Both the position numbers and the translations under genes were made by a program. Positions 44,787 to 53,542 of a DNA stretch of 54,094 nt are shown here, piece by piece (positions within the stretch are counted from its first letter, which is position 1; the number at the start of each line of letters is the position of its first letter). The notes under the pieces were generated by a model. The model saw only the letters and a program-made list of their open reading frames with translations. It searched no databases and was not told the DNA's origin. The DNA comes from Algoriphagus sp. (GTDB lineage Bacteria > Bacteroidota > Bacteroidia > Cytophagales > Cyclobacteriaceae), in contig NZ_JAMWZB010000032.1 of NCBI RefSeq assembly GCF_024305035.1, positions 1 through 54,094 of the forward strand, in the 5' to 3' direction.

Positions 44787-44896
44787 CACTGGAAATTCCG
44801 TAAACCCGGACGTACCATAATAAGCCAGTGGGCGACGATTAAAACGGCATCAGGTAGCTACCATTGCGTAGCAAAATGGTTACATTTTTACCTGAT
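44787..44896. other. structured intergenic element of unknown type
   Basis: Two stem-loops lie in tandem. The first is CACTGG (44787-44792) with CCAGTG (44825-44830), enclosing TCCG/CGGA. The second is ATCAGGTA (44849-44856) with TACCTGAT (44889-44896), enclosing ACCATT/AATGGT (44860-44865, 44875-44880). The spacer 44597-45101 shows no credible gene. I cannot say whether this is an RNA, a protein-binding site or a recombination site. Confidence 0.4.
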
Positions 44897-45101
44897 ACTG
44901 GTATTTGGTTTAAAGCTTAGAGCTTTGCCTTTTGATTTATTTTGCTGCCTTAATTTGGCATGGTGGGAATTTAGTTTCCTTATGGCATACAGCCTAAAAA
45001 CGTATGGGTTCTACTCGATTTGTAAACCGTAAAGCAATTAAATATGGAAAAGTCTTTACACTTTAAGATGAAAGGAATCAGCCCTTTTGACCGGCTCTTT
45101 C

Positions 45102-45911
45102 CCCGTAAACCCAAACAACCTATTTAAACCTATTTTTTCCCCCGATTGCTTCCCGAAGGACTTTAATTGCCTTCGGGAACCACCGCTACTGATCGGGGGG
45201 TGACGTAAATCCAGAAGGAGCTGATCGACTGCAGCGTATCATTTTTCCTTCGATTCTAATCTATTTCTTAATTCAAGACCGACCGATTCCGATGGCTATT
45301 GGGATCAGGACTGGAAAAGGTGTGTGCTTTCAGCAGACCGAGGTTTGATCGTCTTTTTTTGGATTATTCAGCTTCCTGCCTGTCTCTTCCATGCCCCCTT
45401 CCAGAAACAGCGGAGTCATCTGGGGTGAACCCATTTGAGAGGTGAGTCTCCACATCGAACTCCCGGTCTTTAACCTCTAACGAGCATGAAAAAAACACTA
45501 CTTCCATGCTTCCTGGCATTGCTATGCCTATTTGGAAGCGAACTCAAGAGCCAAGTTGCTTGGTCACCGGAGGCGGATTTTCCCCACGGACACTATCTCC
45601 ACCGGGGTGGGAATACCCATCCAGCTGATTTCCCCATGGACATATTTGGTTTAGTTGATAGCGACCAGGGCAGGAGTGCAGGGGAAAGGGCCCTCAGCCC
45701 GGACCCCGCACCTGTCCCAGTCTTCCCCGGCCAAAGGGAACAGAAAGCAGGAAATCAGGAATCGGACCCGGAAAGTCCGGATTCTTGGGCCGCCTGTTTT
45801 GATTCTTCTCAGAATCATCCCATTGCCCCAACCCGGGCAAAAGAAGCCGCTTTCCCGGTGGCGGCGAATCACCCTGGGCGGGAGGAGTACAGCACTCCCG
45901 CCCAAAAGGGG
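45102..45911 (+). repeat. ~810-bp direct repeat, copy B (leader + N-terminal cassette)
   Basis: Second copy of 37019-37828, same orientation, offset 8083 bases. It includes the leader, the signal peptide and the following ~120 codons of TlpA-like 2. Confidence 0.93.
45139..45199 (+). ncRNA. structured 5' leader hairpin, copy B
   Basis: Same fold as 37056-37116: outer stem 45139-45146 with 45192-45199, inner stem TTCCCGAAGG (45150-45159) with CCTTCGGGAA (45170-45179). Here the inner stem is fully Watson-Crick. Confidence 0.5.
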
Positions 45912-47423
45912 GAAGACTCTCCTTTTACACTAAGGATTGAAGTCAATGCCTCGGATACTGCCGAACTATCTCTTCAGCTAATCCATGACCAATTGGATTC
46001 CAAATTCGGATACCAAAGCATCAAAAATGTAAAGCTGGAGACCACTCCAGGTTCACTATTGGAAGGAATTCCCAGGCATAGATCCGCAACCGTTCAGGTA
46101 CCCACCGCTTCCCCCTTCAGCAGGCTGAAAATCGCCAGCCGCAATCAGGAAATAGTCAAGGACCTCTGGATTCAACCCGGAGACTCTTTGGCTCTGAGAT
46201 GGGACAATGAAAGCCGAAAATTGTGGGTATGGGGTCCCAGTGCCCCAAAAGTTAAAATCCAGCTGGAGCTCCTCCAGGTAGAGGAGGAAATGAAAATCCA
46301 ACTCAGCCCCGCCATGATCATTTCCGATTCCATGGCCATGATCTCTAGTGCTGATCAAAAGAAGCGGTATCAAAATACAATTCAGGAATACCGTCCGGGA
46401 TGGAACAGGAAAATCAGCTGGGCACAGACAGAGAGCCAAAAAATACAACGTGCGGACCAGCTTTTGGATTTGGCCAGCAACAAGCACCCAGTTCTTACCC
46501 AATTGGAGGCGTATCAAAACCGGTTGAATCCGGCGCTATTTCATTGGCTTCAGTCATTCTGGACGGGAAGACTGCTCAAACCGGCTTTGGAATTTGTCAG
46601 AATCTGCAGGCCACAGGCTGGAGAATGGGGTGAACTGATCCTCAATAATGGTCTTCAGGCAGAGGAGTATGCTGCTGATTTTTCAGGAGCGCTTTTTCCA
46701 CAGGAATTCGTGGAGGCCCTCTACCTGGAACAGGTTATTCTGGGCAACCTAAGCGGAGTTTCCTTTGAGCACCTTTCAGAAGCCCTTCCCGATGCGCTCA
46801 GGAATCAAGTGAATGCATTCTACCTACTTCGGGAATATAAAAGTCTGGAGGATCCGGACTCCCTATTCAAGGCAACTTTAGCTTCCTCCAAATCGGAAGC
46901 AATAAATACCCATTTAACTCAAGTCTATCAGAATAATTTGAGAGGACGGGAATTTACCGCAGAACCATTGGAGGATAGAAATGGGGTAGAAGTCAGCCCG
47001 GAAACCTGGAAAGGAAAATTGGTATTTCTGGATTTCTGGCTGACCGGATGCGGAGCCTGCCTGAGTTTTGCCAGTGATCAGTTCCTTCCGGTAGTGCAGG
47101 AATGGAAGGATCATCCCGATCTTCTTTTTGTCACCATATCCGGAGACAGAGATCGGAATAGATGGCTTAAAAGCGTCGAAAGTGGGAAATATACTTCGGA
47201 AGAAAGCCTTAACCTCTACTCAGGAGGACCGGAGCACCCCTTACTCAAAAAATTTCAGATCAGATCTTTCCCCACCCAAATCCTTCTGGATCCCAAAGGA
47301 AAAATCCTGCAGACGGGAAACTTCCCAACAACCCCTGAAGGATGGTCGGATTTATTGGAAAACTACCTGAACACGGGTTCCAACCCTTCAAATTCTACCC
47401 CAACCAAAACTCCATTGCCATGA
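45486..47423 (+). CDS. exported thioredoxin-fold protein (TlpA-like 2)
   Basis: The 645-residue protein has a signal peptide at 1-23, identical to TlpA-like 1, and the shared cassette at 24-142. Residues 143-490 are a long helical/beta region unrelated to the first protein (DUF4369-like in style, uncertain). The C-terminal thioredoxin domain spans about 500-632 with an intact C522-G-A-C525 site (LDFWLTGCGACLS), FVTISGDRDRNRW and SFPTQILLDPKGKILQTGNF. It is likely a periplasmic disulfide reductase or isomerase. The SusC 2 start overlaps its stop (ATGA), so the two are coupled. The active site sits at the opposite end of the protein from that of TlpA-like 1. Confidence 0.85.
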   Translation: MKKTLLPCFLALLCLFGSELKSQVAWSPEADFPHGHYLHRGGNTHPADFPMDIFGLVDSDQGRSAGERALSPDPAPVPVFPGQREQKAGNQESDPESPDSWAACFDSSQNHPIAPTRAKEAAFPVAANHPGREEYSTPAQKGEDSPFTLRIEVNASDTAELSLQLIHDQLDSKFGYQSIKNVKLETTPGSLLEGIPRHRSATVQVPTASPFSRLKIASRNQEIVKDLWIQPGDSLALRWDNESRKLWVWGPSAPKVKIQLELLQVEEEMKIQLSPAMIISDSMAMISSADQKKRYQNTIQEYRPGWNRKISWAQTESQKIQRADQLLDLASNKHPVLTQLEAYQNRLNPALFHWLQSFWTGRLLKPALEFVRICRPQAGEWGELILNNGLQAEEYAADFSGALFPQEFVEALYLEQVILGNLSGVSFEHLSEALPDALRNQVNAFYLLREYKSLEDPDSLFKATLASSKSEAINTHLTQVYQNNLRGREFTAEPLEDRNGVEVSPETWKGKLVFLDFWLTGCGACLSFASDQFLPVVQEWKDHPDLLFVTISGDRDRNRWLKSVESGKYTSEESLNLYSGGPEHPLLKKFQIRSFPTQILLDPKGKILQTGNFPTTPEGWSDLLENYLNTGSNPSNSTPTKTPLP

Positions 47424-50400
47424 AAAAAATACATAATAAAAGACTGCCCAAACTGGCAGTTACCTTGATTTTCTGTTTGCTGTGCTGGTTTACGGCAACT
47501 GCCCAAAATACGGAGCGTAAATTCACTGTTTCGGGCAAACTGACCGATGACTCGACCAAAGATCCGCTTCCCGGAGCTTTCATTCTGGTCAGTGGACAAG
47601 CAGCCTCAGCCGTTTCGGATGAAGCGGGCTTATATTCCCTGTCACTTCCAAAAGGGAACTATGAATTGACCGTCAGTTTTGTAGGTTTTAAGTCTATTCA
47701 GCAGGATATCGAACTGGAGGCTGATCTGAAGATGGACTTTGCACTGATACCGGAGGATTTCAGCCTGTCCGAAGTAGAAGTGGTCTCTACCGGATATCAG
47801 GAGATTCCCAAAGAAAGAGTAACGGGATCCTTCGTGCAGCTCGATCAAGACTTGGTCAACCGCAGGGTGAGCACCTCCATTTTGGACAGGATAGAAGACG
47901 TATCCAGCGGGGTGATATTCAACCGGACCACGGGGGGCTCCGATCCCATCAATATCCGGGGAAGGGCAACGCTGTTTGGCAACACCACCCCGCTTATTGT
48001 GATAGACAACCTTCCCTATGAAGGTTCCCTGGAGTCAATCAACCCCAATGATGTGGAGTCAATCACCATTTTAAAGGATGCCGCGGCTGCTTCCATCTGG
48101 GGAGCCAGGGCCGGCAACGGGGTTATCGTAATCACCACCAAGTCCGGGAAGTTTGACCAGCCCCTCCGGTTTTCTTTTCAGGCCAATACCAACCTGATTG
48201 AAAAACCCGATTTATTCTATGCACCCCAGATGGAGATCAATGATTTTATCGCACAGGAAAGATCCCTGTTTGATGCGGGATATTACAACTCCATGATCAC
48301 CTCAATTGCCAGACCGCCCCTGTCCCCGGTGGTGGAGACCTTACTTCAGGTGCGAGAGGGGACTCTGTCAGCCGCCGAAGGGGATCGGATGTTGTCAGAA
48401 TTGGGAAGATATGACAGCAGAAGAGAACTTTTAAATTATTACTACCGGCCGGCAGTCAATCAGCAATATGCTTTTCAGGCTTCAGGAGGAGGAGCCGCCC
48501 ATCATTTTAATTTTTCGGGTGGTTTTGATCGCAATGCGGCAAGTGTAATCGGAAATGAGGAGGACAGGGTAACCCTAAATGCCAGACAAACCTGGAAACT
48601 GCTGGGTCAAAAACTTCAAATCTCCACCGGAATCTATCTCAGTAGAGGACGGAGTATTCAGACCACCGAATTACCCAATCCCCGACCCTATGAGCGGTTG
48701 GCTGATGAGTCTGGAAATCCACTGCCCATAGTGGCCTCACTCAGTAACCGGTTTGTCGAAAGTACGGCAGACACGGATCTTTTGGATTGGAGATATATCC
48801 CGCTCAATGAAATCGGGAAGAGAAACCAGCGCTCAACCTCACTGGATTTCAGAGGAAACCTGGATTTGGTTTACCAAATCCTTCCGGGCTTGCAGGCCGA
48901 AGCCCGGTACCAATACTGGACCAACCAGTTGGAACAACGAAATCTGGAATCCCCGGAGCTTTATGAAATCAGGGACCAAATCAACCGCTATACCCAAGTT
49001 GGGGAGGACGGAACCCTGTCATTTCCCATCCCCAGGGGAGAACGGTTCACCAGCGGTCATTCAAATTCCATCAGCCATAACCTCAGAACGAATCTTCGAT
49101 ATCATTTAAAAAACAAGGATCACGAATGGAATGCTTTGGCAGGCTGGGAACTTCGGGATCTTACTATCTTATCCGATGAAATGCAATACTTCGGATACGA
49201 TGACCAAAGAGGTTTGAGTATGCCTGTAGATTATTTTACCCGTTTTCCCCAGTTCCAAAATCCGGGACTTAGCCTGACCATTCCCTATGGCGGGGAACAT
49301 TCAGGTATTACCGATCGCTACATTTCCTACTTTGGAAATTTGGGCTATTCCTTCAAAAACAAATACCTGTTGACTGCCAGTGCAAGAAAAGACCTGTCAA
49401 ACCTATTTGGTGTGGAGACCAACCAGAGGGGAGTACCGCTTTGGTCTGCGGGAGCGGGTTGGATCATCAGCGAAGAGGCTTTTTACAACTGGAGCAAGCT
49501 GCCCTACTTAAAGTTGAGGCTGACCTATGGGTTCAATGGAAATGCGGATAAAAACACCACCGCCTTTACCACTGTCAACTACAGCAACAATCATCCCTAC
49601 ATTCCCGGGTACCGATACGCCTTCATCTCCAATCCTCCCAATCCCACCCTGCGATGGGAAAGAATTGGAATCTGGAACATGGCCCTTGATTTCGAATCGA
49701 AAAGCGGAAGGGTTTCCGGTTCCCTTGAATTTTACAACAAAAACGGGAATGACCTGATCGGGGAGACCGAAGTGCCGGATTCCAACGGAATCTATCAGTA
49801 TCGGGGGAACTTTTCATCCACCCAAACCAGAGGGTTTGATATCACACTCACTACCCAAAACCTGAAGTCCTCCCTGGATTGGAGTACCCAGTTTTTGATC
49901 AGTGGCTGGAAAGACGAAGTCACCGAATTTGAAGGAGCCCGCTCCGCGATCCAGTATTTTGGAAGCAATGCAACCAATGTGATTCCTTTGGAAGGTAGAC
50001 CCCTATTTTCCATTTATTCCCTTCCATGGGCAGGATTGGATCCTACAAATGGGAATCCGTTGGGATTTTTCAACGAGGAACCCTCGGATAATTACCTAGG
50101 GATTCTGACCTCGGCAACCCCGGAGTCCATCCGTTTTCACGGTTCGGCAAGGCCTACCCTTTTCGGTTCTGTCAGAAATAACCTGGCCTGGAAGGGCTTC
50201 TCCCTGTCGATGAATATCACGTTCAGATTGGGCTATTATTTCAGGAGAAGTTCGGTGGATTATACGGCCCTATCCAGAGGCCAAGTAACCCATTCCGATT
50301 ATTCCCTGCGCTGGCAAAACCCGGGTGACGAATTGACTACCCAAGTGCCTTCCCAGCCCCCGGTTTTCAATTCCCTGAGACATACCTTCTATCAGGTTTC

Positions 50401-50629
50401 CTCGGTTTTGGTGGAGCGGGGCGATCATGTCCGACTTCAGGATATCCGCTTGGGATATTCCTGGTCCAGATCAACCAGTCCGAGTCTTCCGGTTGAGGGA
50501 ATGGAACTCTATGCCTACTTCAACAATCTGGGATTGATCTGGAAGGCTACTGACCAACCTATAGATCCGGATTTTCCAACCCTAAAACCCCAGCGCAGTG
50601 CCGCCATCGGCTTGCGAATCGATTTCTAA
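47420..50629 (+). CDS. SusC/RagA-type TonB-dependent outer-membrane transporter 2
   Basis: The frame is open from 47342, but ATG 47420 gives a clean signal peptide (MKKIHNKRLPKLAVTLIFCL...TATAQ) and an ATGA overlap with the preceding stop, giving 1069 residues. A CarboxypepD_reg-like domain (about 32-110) is followed by the plug with VVSTGYQEIPKERVTGSF, INIRGRATLF, LIVIDNLPYEGSLESINPND and GARAGNGVIVITTKSG, then the barrel. It is clearly homologous to SusC 1 (RVST, NPNDVES, DAAAASIWGARAGNG shared) but diverged over its whole length, unlike the near-identical upstream cassette. Confidence 0.95.
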   Translation: MKKIHNKRLPKLAVTLIFCLLCWFTATAQNTERKFTVSGKLTDDSTKDPLPGAFILVSGQAASAVSDEAGLYSLSLPKGNYELTVSFVGFKSIQQDIELEADLKMDFALIPEDFSLSEVEVVSTGYQEIPKERVTGSFVQLDQDLVNRRVSTSILDRIEDVSSGVIFNRTTGGSDPINIRGRATLFGNTTPLIVIDNLPYEGSLESINPNDVESITILKDAAAASIWGARAGNGVIVITTKSGKFDQPLRFSFQANTNLIEKPDLFYAPQMEINDFIAQERSLFDAGYYNSMITSIARPPLSPVVETLLQVREGTLSAAEGDRMLSELGRYDSRRELLNYYYRPAVNQQYAFQASGGGAAHHFNFSGGFDRNAASVIGNEEDRVTLNARQTWKLLGQKLQISTGIYLSRGRSIQTTELPNPRPYERLADESGNPLPIVASLSNRFVESTADTDLLDWRYIPLNEIGKRNQRSTSLDFRGNLDLVYQILPGLQAEARYQYWTNQLEQRNLESPELYEIRDQINRYTQVGEDGTLSFPIPRGERFTSGHSNSISHNLRTNLRYHLKNKDHEWNALAGWELRDLTILSDEMQYFGYDDQRGLSMPVDYFTRFPQFQNPGLSLTIPYGGEHSGITDRYISYFGNLGYSFKNKYLLTASARKDLSNLFGVETNQRGVPLWSAGAGWIISEEAFYNWSKLPYLKLRLTYGFNGNADKNTTAFTTVNYSNNHPYIPGYRYAFISNPPNPTLRWERIGIWNMALDFESKSGRVSGSLEFYNKNGNDLIGETEVPDSNGIYQYRGNFSSTQTRGFDITLTTQNLKSSLDWSTQFLISGWKDEVTEFEGARSAIQYFGSNATNVIPLEGRPLFSIYSLPWAGLDPTNGNPLGFFNEEPSDNYLGILTSATPESIRFHGSARPTLFGSVRNNLAWKGFSLSMNITFRLGYYFRRSSVDYTALSRGQVTHSDYSLRWQNPGDELTTQVPSQPPVFNSLRHTFYQVSSVLVERGDHVRLQDIRLGYSWSRSTSPSLPVEGMELYAYFNNLGLIWKATDQPIDPDFPTLKPQRSAAIGLRIDF

Positions 50630-50646
50630 CCATAAATGACAACACG

Positions 50647-51966
50647 ATGAAAAAATATAGTTTTATCTTCCTGGTCCTTGGACTTTGGTCCTGCGATGGT
50701 TTTCTGGACGAAAAGCCCAATAAAACCATAGACTCCCCGACCAGTTTCGAATCCCTACAGGCCATATTGGACAATTCGGGTACCATGAATTTACACCCTG
50801 CACTTTCCCTGATTGTAGGAGGGGAGTATTTCTCCGATGATGCAGGAGTAATGGCCCTTCCTCCGTGGCAGCAAAACCTCTACCTGTGGAAATCCCAGCC
50901 TTTTCAGATAGATGATCAGGTATTTGATTGGCGGAGTATGTATAATCAAATCCAGCATGCCAATGTAGTGTTGGAGGAGATTGAAAAATTACCTTCTTCA
51001 GACCCCCGTTGGAATACGATAAGAGGCTCAGCGCTTTTCTTCAGAGCTCATGCTTATTTCAATATTTATTCTCTTTTTTTGGATGGCCCCAATCTTGAAT
51101 CGCAGGGTTTGGATGCAAAAGTTCCAATCCGGAAGGGTACGGCGATCACCTTAAGTTCGGAATTCGCAGGGAAGGAAGAAATCATTGATCTGATCAAATC
51201 GGATCTCAATGAGGCTGAATCGCTTTTGCCTTCTCAGGCACAATATCCCTTTAAACCCACCAAAGTAGCTGCACAGGCGTTGAAAGCCCGTGTGTTTTTG
51301 GCCTGGGAAAACTATGAAGAGGCTTTGCTGGAGGCTGAAAAAGTATTGGGCTCCTATTCGGAGCTTCTAGATTATAATACGTTGGATCCACAGGTGACCT
51401 ATCCCTTTCCGCTATTTAACGAAGAGGTGATCTGGCAGTCCAGATTGGGAGGATATAGTTTTATGTATTCCCAAACAGCGTTTCAGGTTGATCCGGAATT
51501 GTATGAGCTATACGATTCTCTGGACTTGAGAAAAGAATTGTTTTTTGTCACCAGAACAAATGGATTTCTCAATTTTAGAGGGAGCTATGATGGGAGTATT
51601 ACCCTGTTTTCCGGGATTACCACCGCAGAAATTTACCTGACCTTGGCCGAGAGCTTGGTTCGGACCGGGGATTGGATGACAGGGGTGGATTACCTCAACC
51701 AATTCTTAAGCAACAGATATCCTTCGGATATATCACCATTGGAGTTTAGTTCTCCCGAAGAAGCACTTACCCGAATCCTTGAAGAAAGACAAAAAGAGCT
51801 TGCATTTCGGGGAATCCGATGGTTGGATTTAAGAAGACTGAATAAAGATCCTGATTTTCAGGTAACCTTAACCAGAAATTTTGAAGGTCAGGAGTATAGG
51901 TTGGAGCCAGATGGTGCGGCTTACCTGCTTCCGATTCCGCCCAGAGAGTTGAGTTTTGCCAATTGA
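50647..51966 (+). CDS. SusD/RagB-type outer-membrane lipoprotein 2
   Basis: The 439-residue protein has a lipoprotein signal (FIFLVLGLWSC, Cys 16) then DGFLDEKPNK. Helical repeats follow (NVVLEEIEKL, SALFFRAHAYFNIYSLF, FKPTKVAAQALKARVFLAW) and the family C-terminus RQKELAFRGIRWLDLRRLNK. It partners SusC 2, 17 bases upstream, and closes the second operon. It shares the family layout with SusD 1 but only modest sequence. Confidence 0.93.
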   Translation: MKKYSFIFLVLGLWSCDGFLDEKPNKTIDSPTSFESLQAILDNSGTMNLHPALSLIVGGEYFSDDAGVMALPPWQQNLYLWKSQPFQIDDQVFDWRSMYNQIQHANVVLEEIEKLPSSDPRWNTIRGSALFFRAHAYFNIYSLFLDGPNLESQGLDAKVPIRKGTAITLSSEFAGKEEIIDLIKSDLNEAESLLPSQAQYPFKPTKVAAQALKARVFLAWENYEEALLEAEKVLGSYSELLDYNTLDPQVTYPFPLFNEEVIWQSRLGGYSFMYSQTAFQVDPELYELYDSLDLRKELFFVTRTNGFLNFRGSYDGSITLFSGITTAEIYLTLAESLVRTGDWMTGVDYLNQFLSNRYPSDISPLEFSSPEEALTRILEERQKELAFRGIRWLDLRRLNKDPDFQVTLTRNFEGQEYRLEPDGAAYLLPIPPRELSFAN

Positions 51967-51971
51967 TTAAT

Positions 51972-51998
51972 CAGGGCAGAGAGAGCTCCTCTGCCCTG
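51972..51998. terminator. hairpin between convergent susD 2 and the DUF6520-like gene
   Basis: CAGGGCAGAG (51972-51981) and CTCTGCCCTG (51989-51998) form a perfect 10-bp stem. TTGAT and ATCAA extend it outside. It lies between two convergent stop codons and probably terminates both transcripts. Confidence 0.7.
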
Positions 51999-52013
51999 AA
52001 ATCAACCATCAGC

Positions 52014-52283
52014 CTATGGAATTAAGACAAATTTTTTGTCTGTAGTTCCGATAGGGTTCATCAGATTCGGTTCACTGTATAAACAGGCCTCAGAACCGAG
52101 ATCACATTGATAATTTACCGGGTTTTGGGGATCGTTGACCCTAACCCAAGTAATGCCACCGTCCGGTGTACCATATTCCGCATCTGAATTTTCACTTGAC
52201 GGATTGGCGAAATTCATCGCCATGGCCAAGGTTGCTCCCAGCACCATAGCTAGGGCGGGGAGCAGGTTTTTGAATTTAATCAT
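52014..52283 (-). CDS. DUF6520-like small exported protein with two cysteines
   Basis: The 89-residue protein has a signal peptide at about 1-26 (FKNLLPALAMVLGATLAMAM). The mature part of about 60 residues holds ITWVRVNDPQ and two cysteines in YQC60DLGSEAC67LY. The signal-peptide style, the length and the C-x6-C tail match the small Bacteroidota proteins annotated as DUF6520, as far as I recall. MauE/DoxX, TlpA-like proteins and SusC/SusD nearby suggest a secreted disulfide-containing peptide processed or carried by these neighbours. That role is inference. A 560-base hairpin-rich spacer separates it from the MauE/DoxX gene upstream. Confidence 0.68.
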   Translation of the reverse strand: MIKFKNLLPALAMVLGATLAMAMNFANPSSENSDAEYGTPDGGITWVRVNDPQNPVNYQCDLGSEACLYSEPNLMNPIGTTDKKFVLIP

Positions 52284-52338
52284 ATAAAGTACCCTTTTTT
52301 AACAGATCAAAAAGAGCGAAACCGTTTGGGATTCCTTC

Positions 52339-52580
52339 GGGAAGCAGTATCAGTTGCTTCCTTGGGAACGTGGTTAAAGTGCCTACTCTGTTTCAAGGGT
52401 TTTCGGCTTCCCCCGGCAGGTTCATCGGTATTGGCTTGCTTCTCACCCAAGCCATCGAGAAGAATGAACCTGTTATTTTCTTGAGCTATTGTCTCATTTT
52501 TATTTCATCTTTTTCCGGATAGGGGCTCATCACCCCTAGGCCGTGGGGCAGTTCAGTACTCGCTGCCCCTAAATTTTTTT
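52339..52580 (+). ncRNA. hairpin-rich spacer ending in an intrinsic terminator; possible small RNA
   Basis: Four stems occur in order: GGAAGCA/TGCTTCC (52340-52361); CAGGTTCAT/ATGAACCTG (52417-52472) enclosing TGGCTTG/CAAGCCA (52432-52454); AGGGG/CCCCT (52521-52537); GGGGCAG/CTGCCCC (52545-52569), followed by seven T residues at 52574-52580. The last is a good plus-strand rho-independent terminator, although the nearest upstream plus-strand gene ended 580 bases earlier. Either a plus-strand small RNA is made here, or the stems act in the leader of the minus-strand DUF6520-like gene. Confidence 0.45.
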
Positions 52581-52753
52581 CTCAAACTCTTGAAGAGTTT
52601 TTCCTAGTTGGAAGTAAGTGTTTGGCGGGACTGGAATAAGCTTCTGATCCCTTGGAGGGATTTTGCTATCTGACTTTAGCTTTTAAGCGGGTCAGATTCG
52701 GCTATTCACTGTTCCTTACTTCTTCTTCTTTCATTAGTCATCATTTCTACCTC

Positions 52754-52846
52754 ATGATTCGTTTATTTTTCTTTTTCTTTTTCCTATTTCTATCGATGGT
52801 TCATCCTGTGTGCTTGAGCCAACAGGTACCTTTAGATTTGATTTAA
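52754..52846 (+). CDS. 30-residue signal-peptide-like open frame
   Basis: ATG 52754 opens a 30-codon frame, MIRLF then a run of phenylalanines, ending VHPVCLSQQVPLDLI. It looks like a signal peptide plus the first residues of an exported protein, so it may be the stump of a lost gene. Its stop overlaps the stop of the convergent MauE/DoxX gene. The phenylalanine run comes from a T-rich tract and could be chance. Confidence 0.25.
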   Translation: MIRLFFFFFFLFLSMVHPVCLSQQVPLDLI

Positions 52847-53295
52847 GCTGAGTACATCGATTCTTTTCTAATTTTCATTCCATCACGGGTTCTACTATTC
52901 CAAAGCCCATATACCGCCAGTCCTATCAATCCCAAATTCAAGACAAAATGCTCTGCCCATCCCAGGCTTTCGATGATCCCCGCACAATTGCAGGGTATCC
53001 TGGGAAATGCGCCCAGCCAGATCAATCCCACATAAGTGATAAACACCGTTAGAACCAGCAAGCTCCCAACGTATCCCCACCACCGAGTGACTGAAAAGAG
53101 TAGGAGCAGGGCAATTACCAACTCCACCCCGGGAACCACATAGCTCAGGGCTTCTGCCAACTCTCCCGGAAAAGTCTGATTGTGAAAGGCCTTTCGGCTC
53201 TGCTCGAATCGGATTATTTTTTCCAAACCGGTGTAGGCCCACACGAGAATCAGAATTAGGGTGGGTACGAGGGCAGTTTGTGAAGGCTTATCCAT
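52843..53295 (-). CDS. MauE/DoxX-like redox-associated membrane protein
   Basis: The 150-residue protein has four membrane helices (about 9-28, 50-70, 75-97, 115-132). FEQSRKAFHNQTFPG lies after helix 1 and a conserved cysteine pair, FPRIPC102NC104AGIIESLGW, between helices 3 and 4. This is the MauE/DoxX layout. Such proteins are thought to move electrons or disulfides across the membrane for periplasmic thiol chemistry. It is upstream of, and on the same strand as, the DUF6520-like gene and near the two TlpA-like genes. ATG start. Confidence 0.82.
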   Translation of the reverse strand: MDKPSQTALVPTLILILVWAYTGLEKIIRFEQSRKAFHNQTFPGELAEALSYVVPGVELVIALLLLFSVTRWWGYVGSLLVLTVFITYVGLIWLGAFPRIPCNCAGIIESLGWAEHFVLNLGLIGLAVYGLWNSRTRDGMKIRKESMYSA

Positions 53296-53392
53296 GGTTT
53301 ATGTGATCTAGTTTCATCTGTGTATAATTTGTTTTTTAGCGGTCATATGGAATCTCGCAATTCTAATCATCCCGGTGTGTAACGGATACGTC

Positions 53393-53524
53393 ATGCTCGA
53401 TTTCATCCTTTATTTGATTTTGGCTCTGGCTTTATTTTTTCTCCTTCGATTGAGGCCTTGTTGTCGGGGTCAATCCATGTTTGGTAAAAATGGAAAAAAG
53501 GAAGTATTAAAATTCACAAGTTAG
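53393..53524 (+). CDS. 43-residue membrane mini-protein with a Cys-Cys pair
   Basis: ATG 53393 opens MLDFILYLILALALFFLLRL, one helix with a positive edge (R19, R21). Then come PC23C24RGQS and a basic tail. It is too short for most gene finders. A clean rho-independent terminator follows 19 bases after its stop, which supports a real transcript. It is divergent from the MauE/DoxX gene. A role in the same redox set is suggested by the cysteines and position only. Confidence 0.45.
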   Translation: MLDFILYLILALALFFLLRLRPCCRGQSMFGKNGKKEVLKFTS

Positions 53525-53542
53525 GACATGAACCATTTTTTG

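Noticed and set aside
37019..45911. Invertible promoter/shufflon controlling SusC genes
   Set aside because: The repeats are direct, not inverted, and no site-specific recombinase is encoded nearby, so inversion is not supported; deletion or amplification remains possible.
45651..46517. Antisense and alternate-frame ORFs in the shared cassette and TlpA-like 2
   Set aside because: The plus-strand frame has a signal peptide and leads into a thioredoxin domain; the other frames have no recognisable content.
52652..52753. Upstream extension of the 30-residue frame to 64 codons
   Set aside because: The extension starts at a weak non-ATG codon and destroys the signal-peptide-like N-terminus; ATG 52754 is more sensible.
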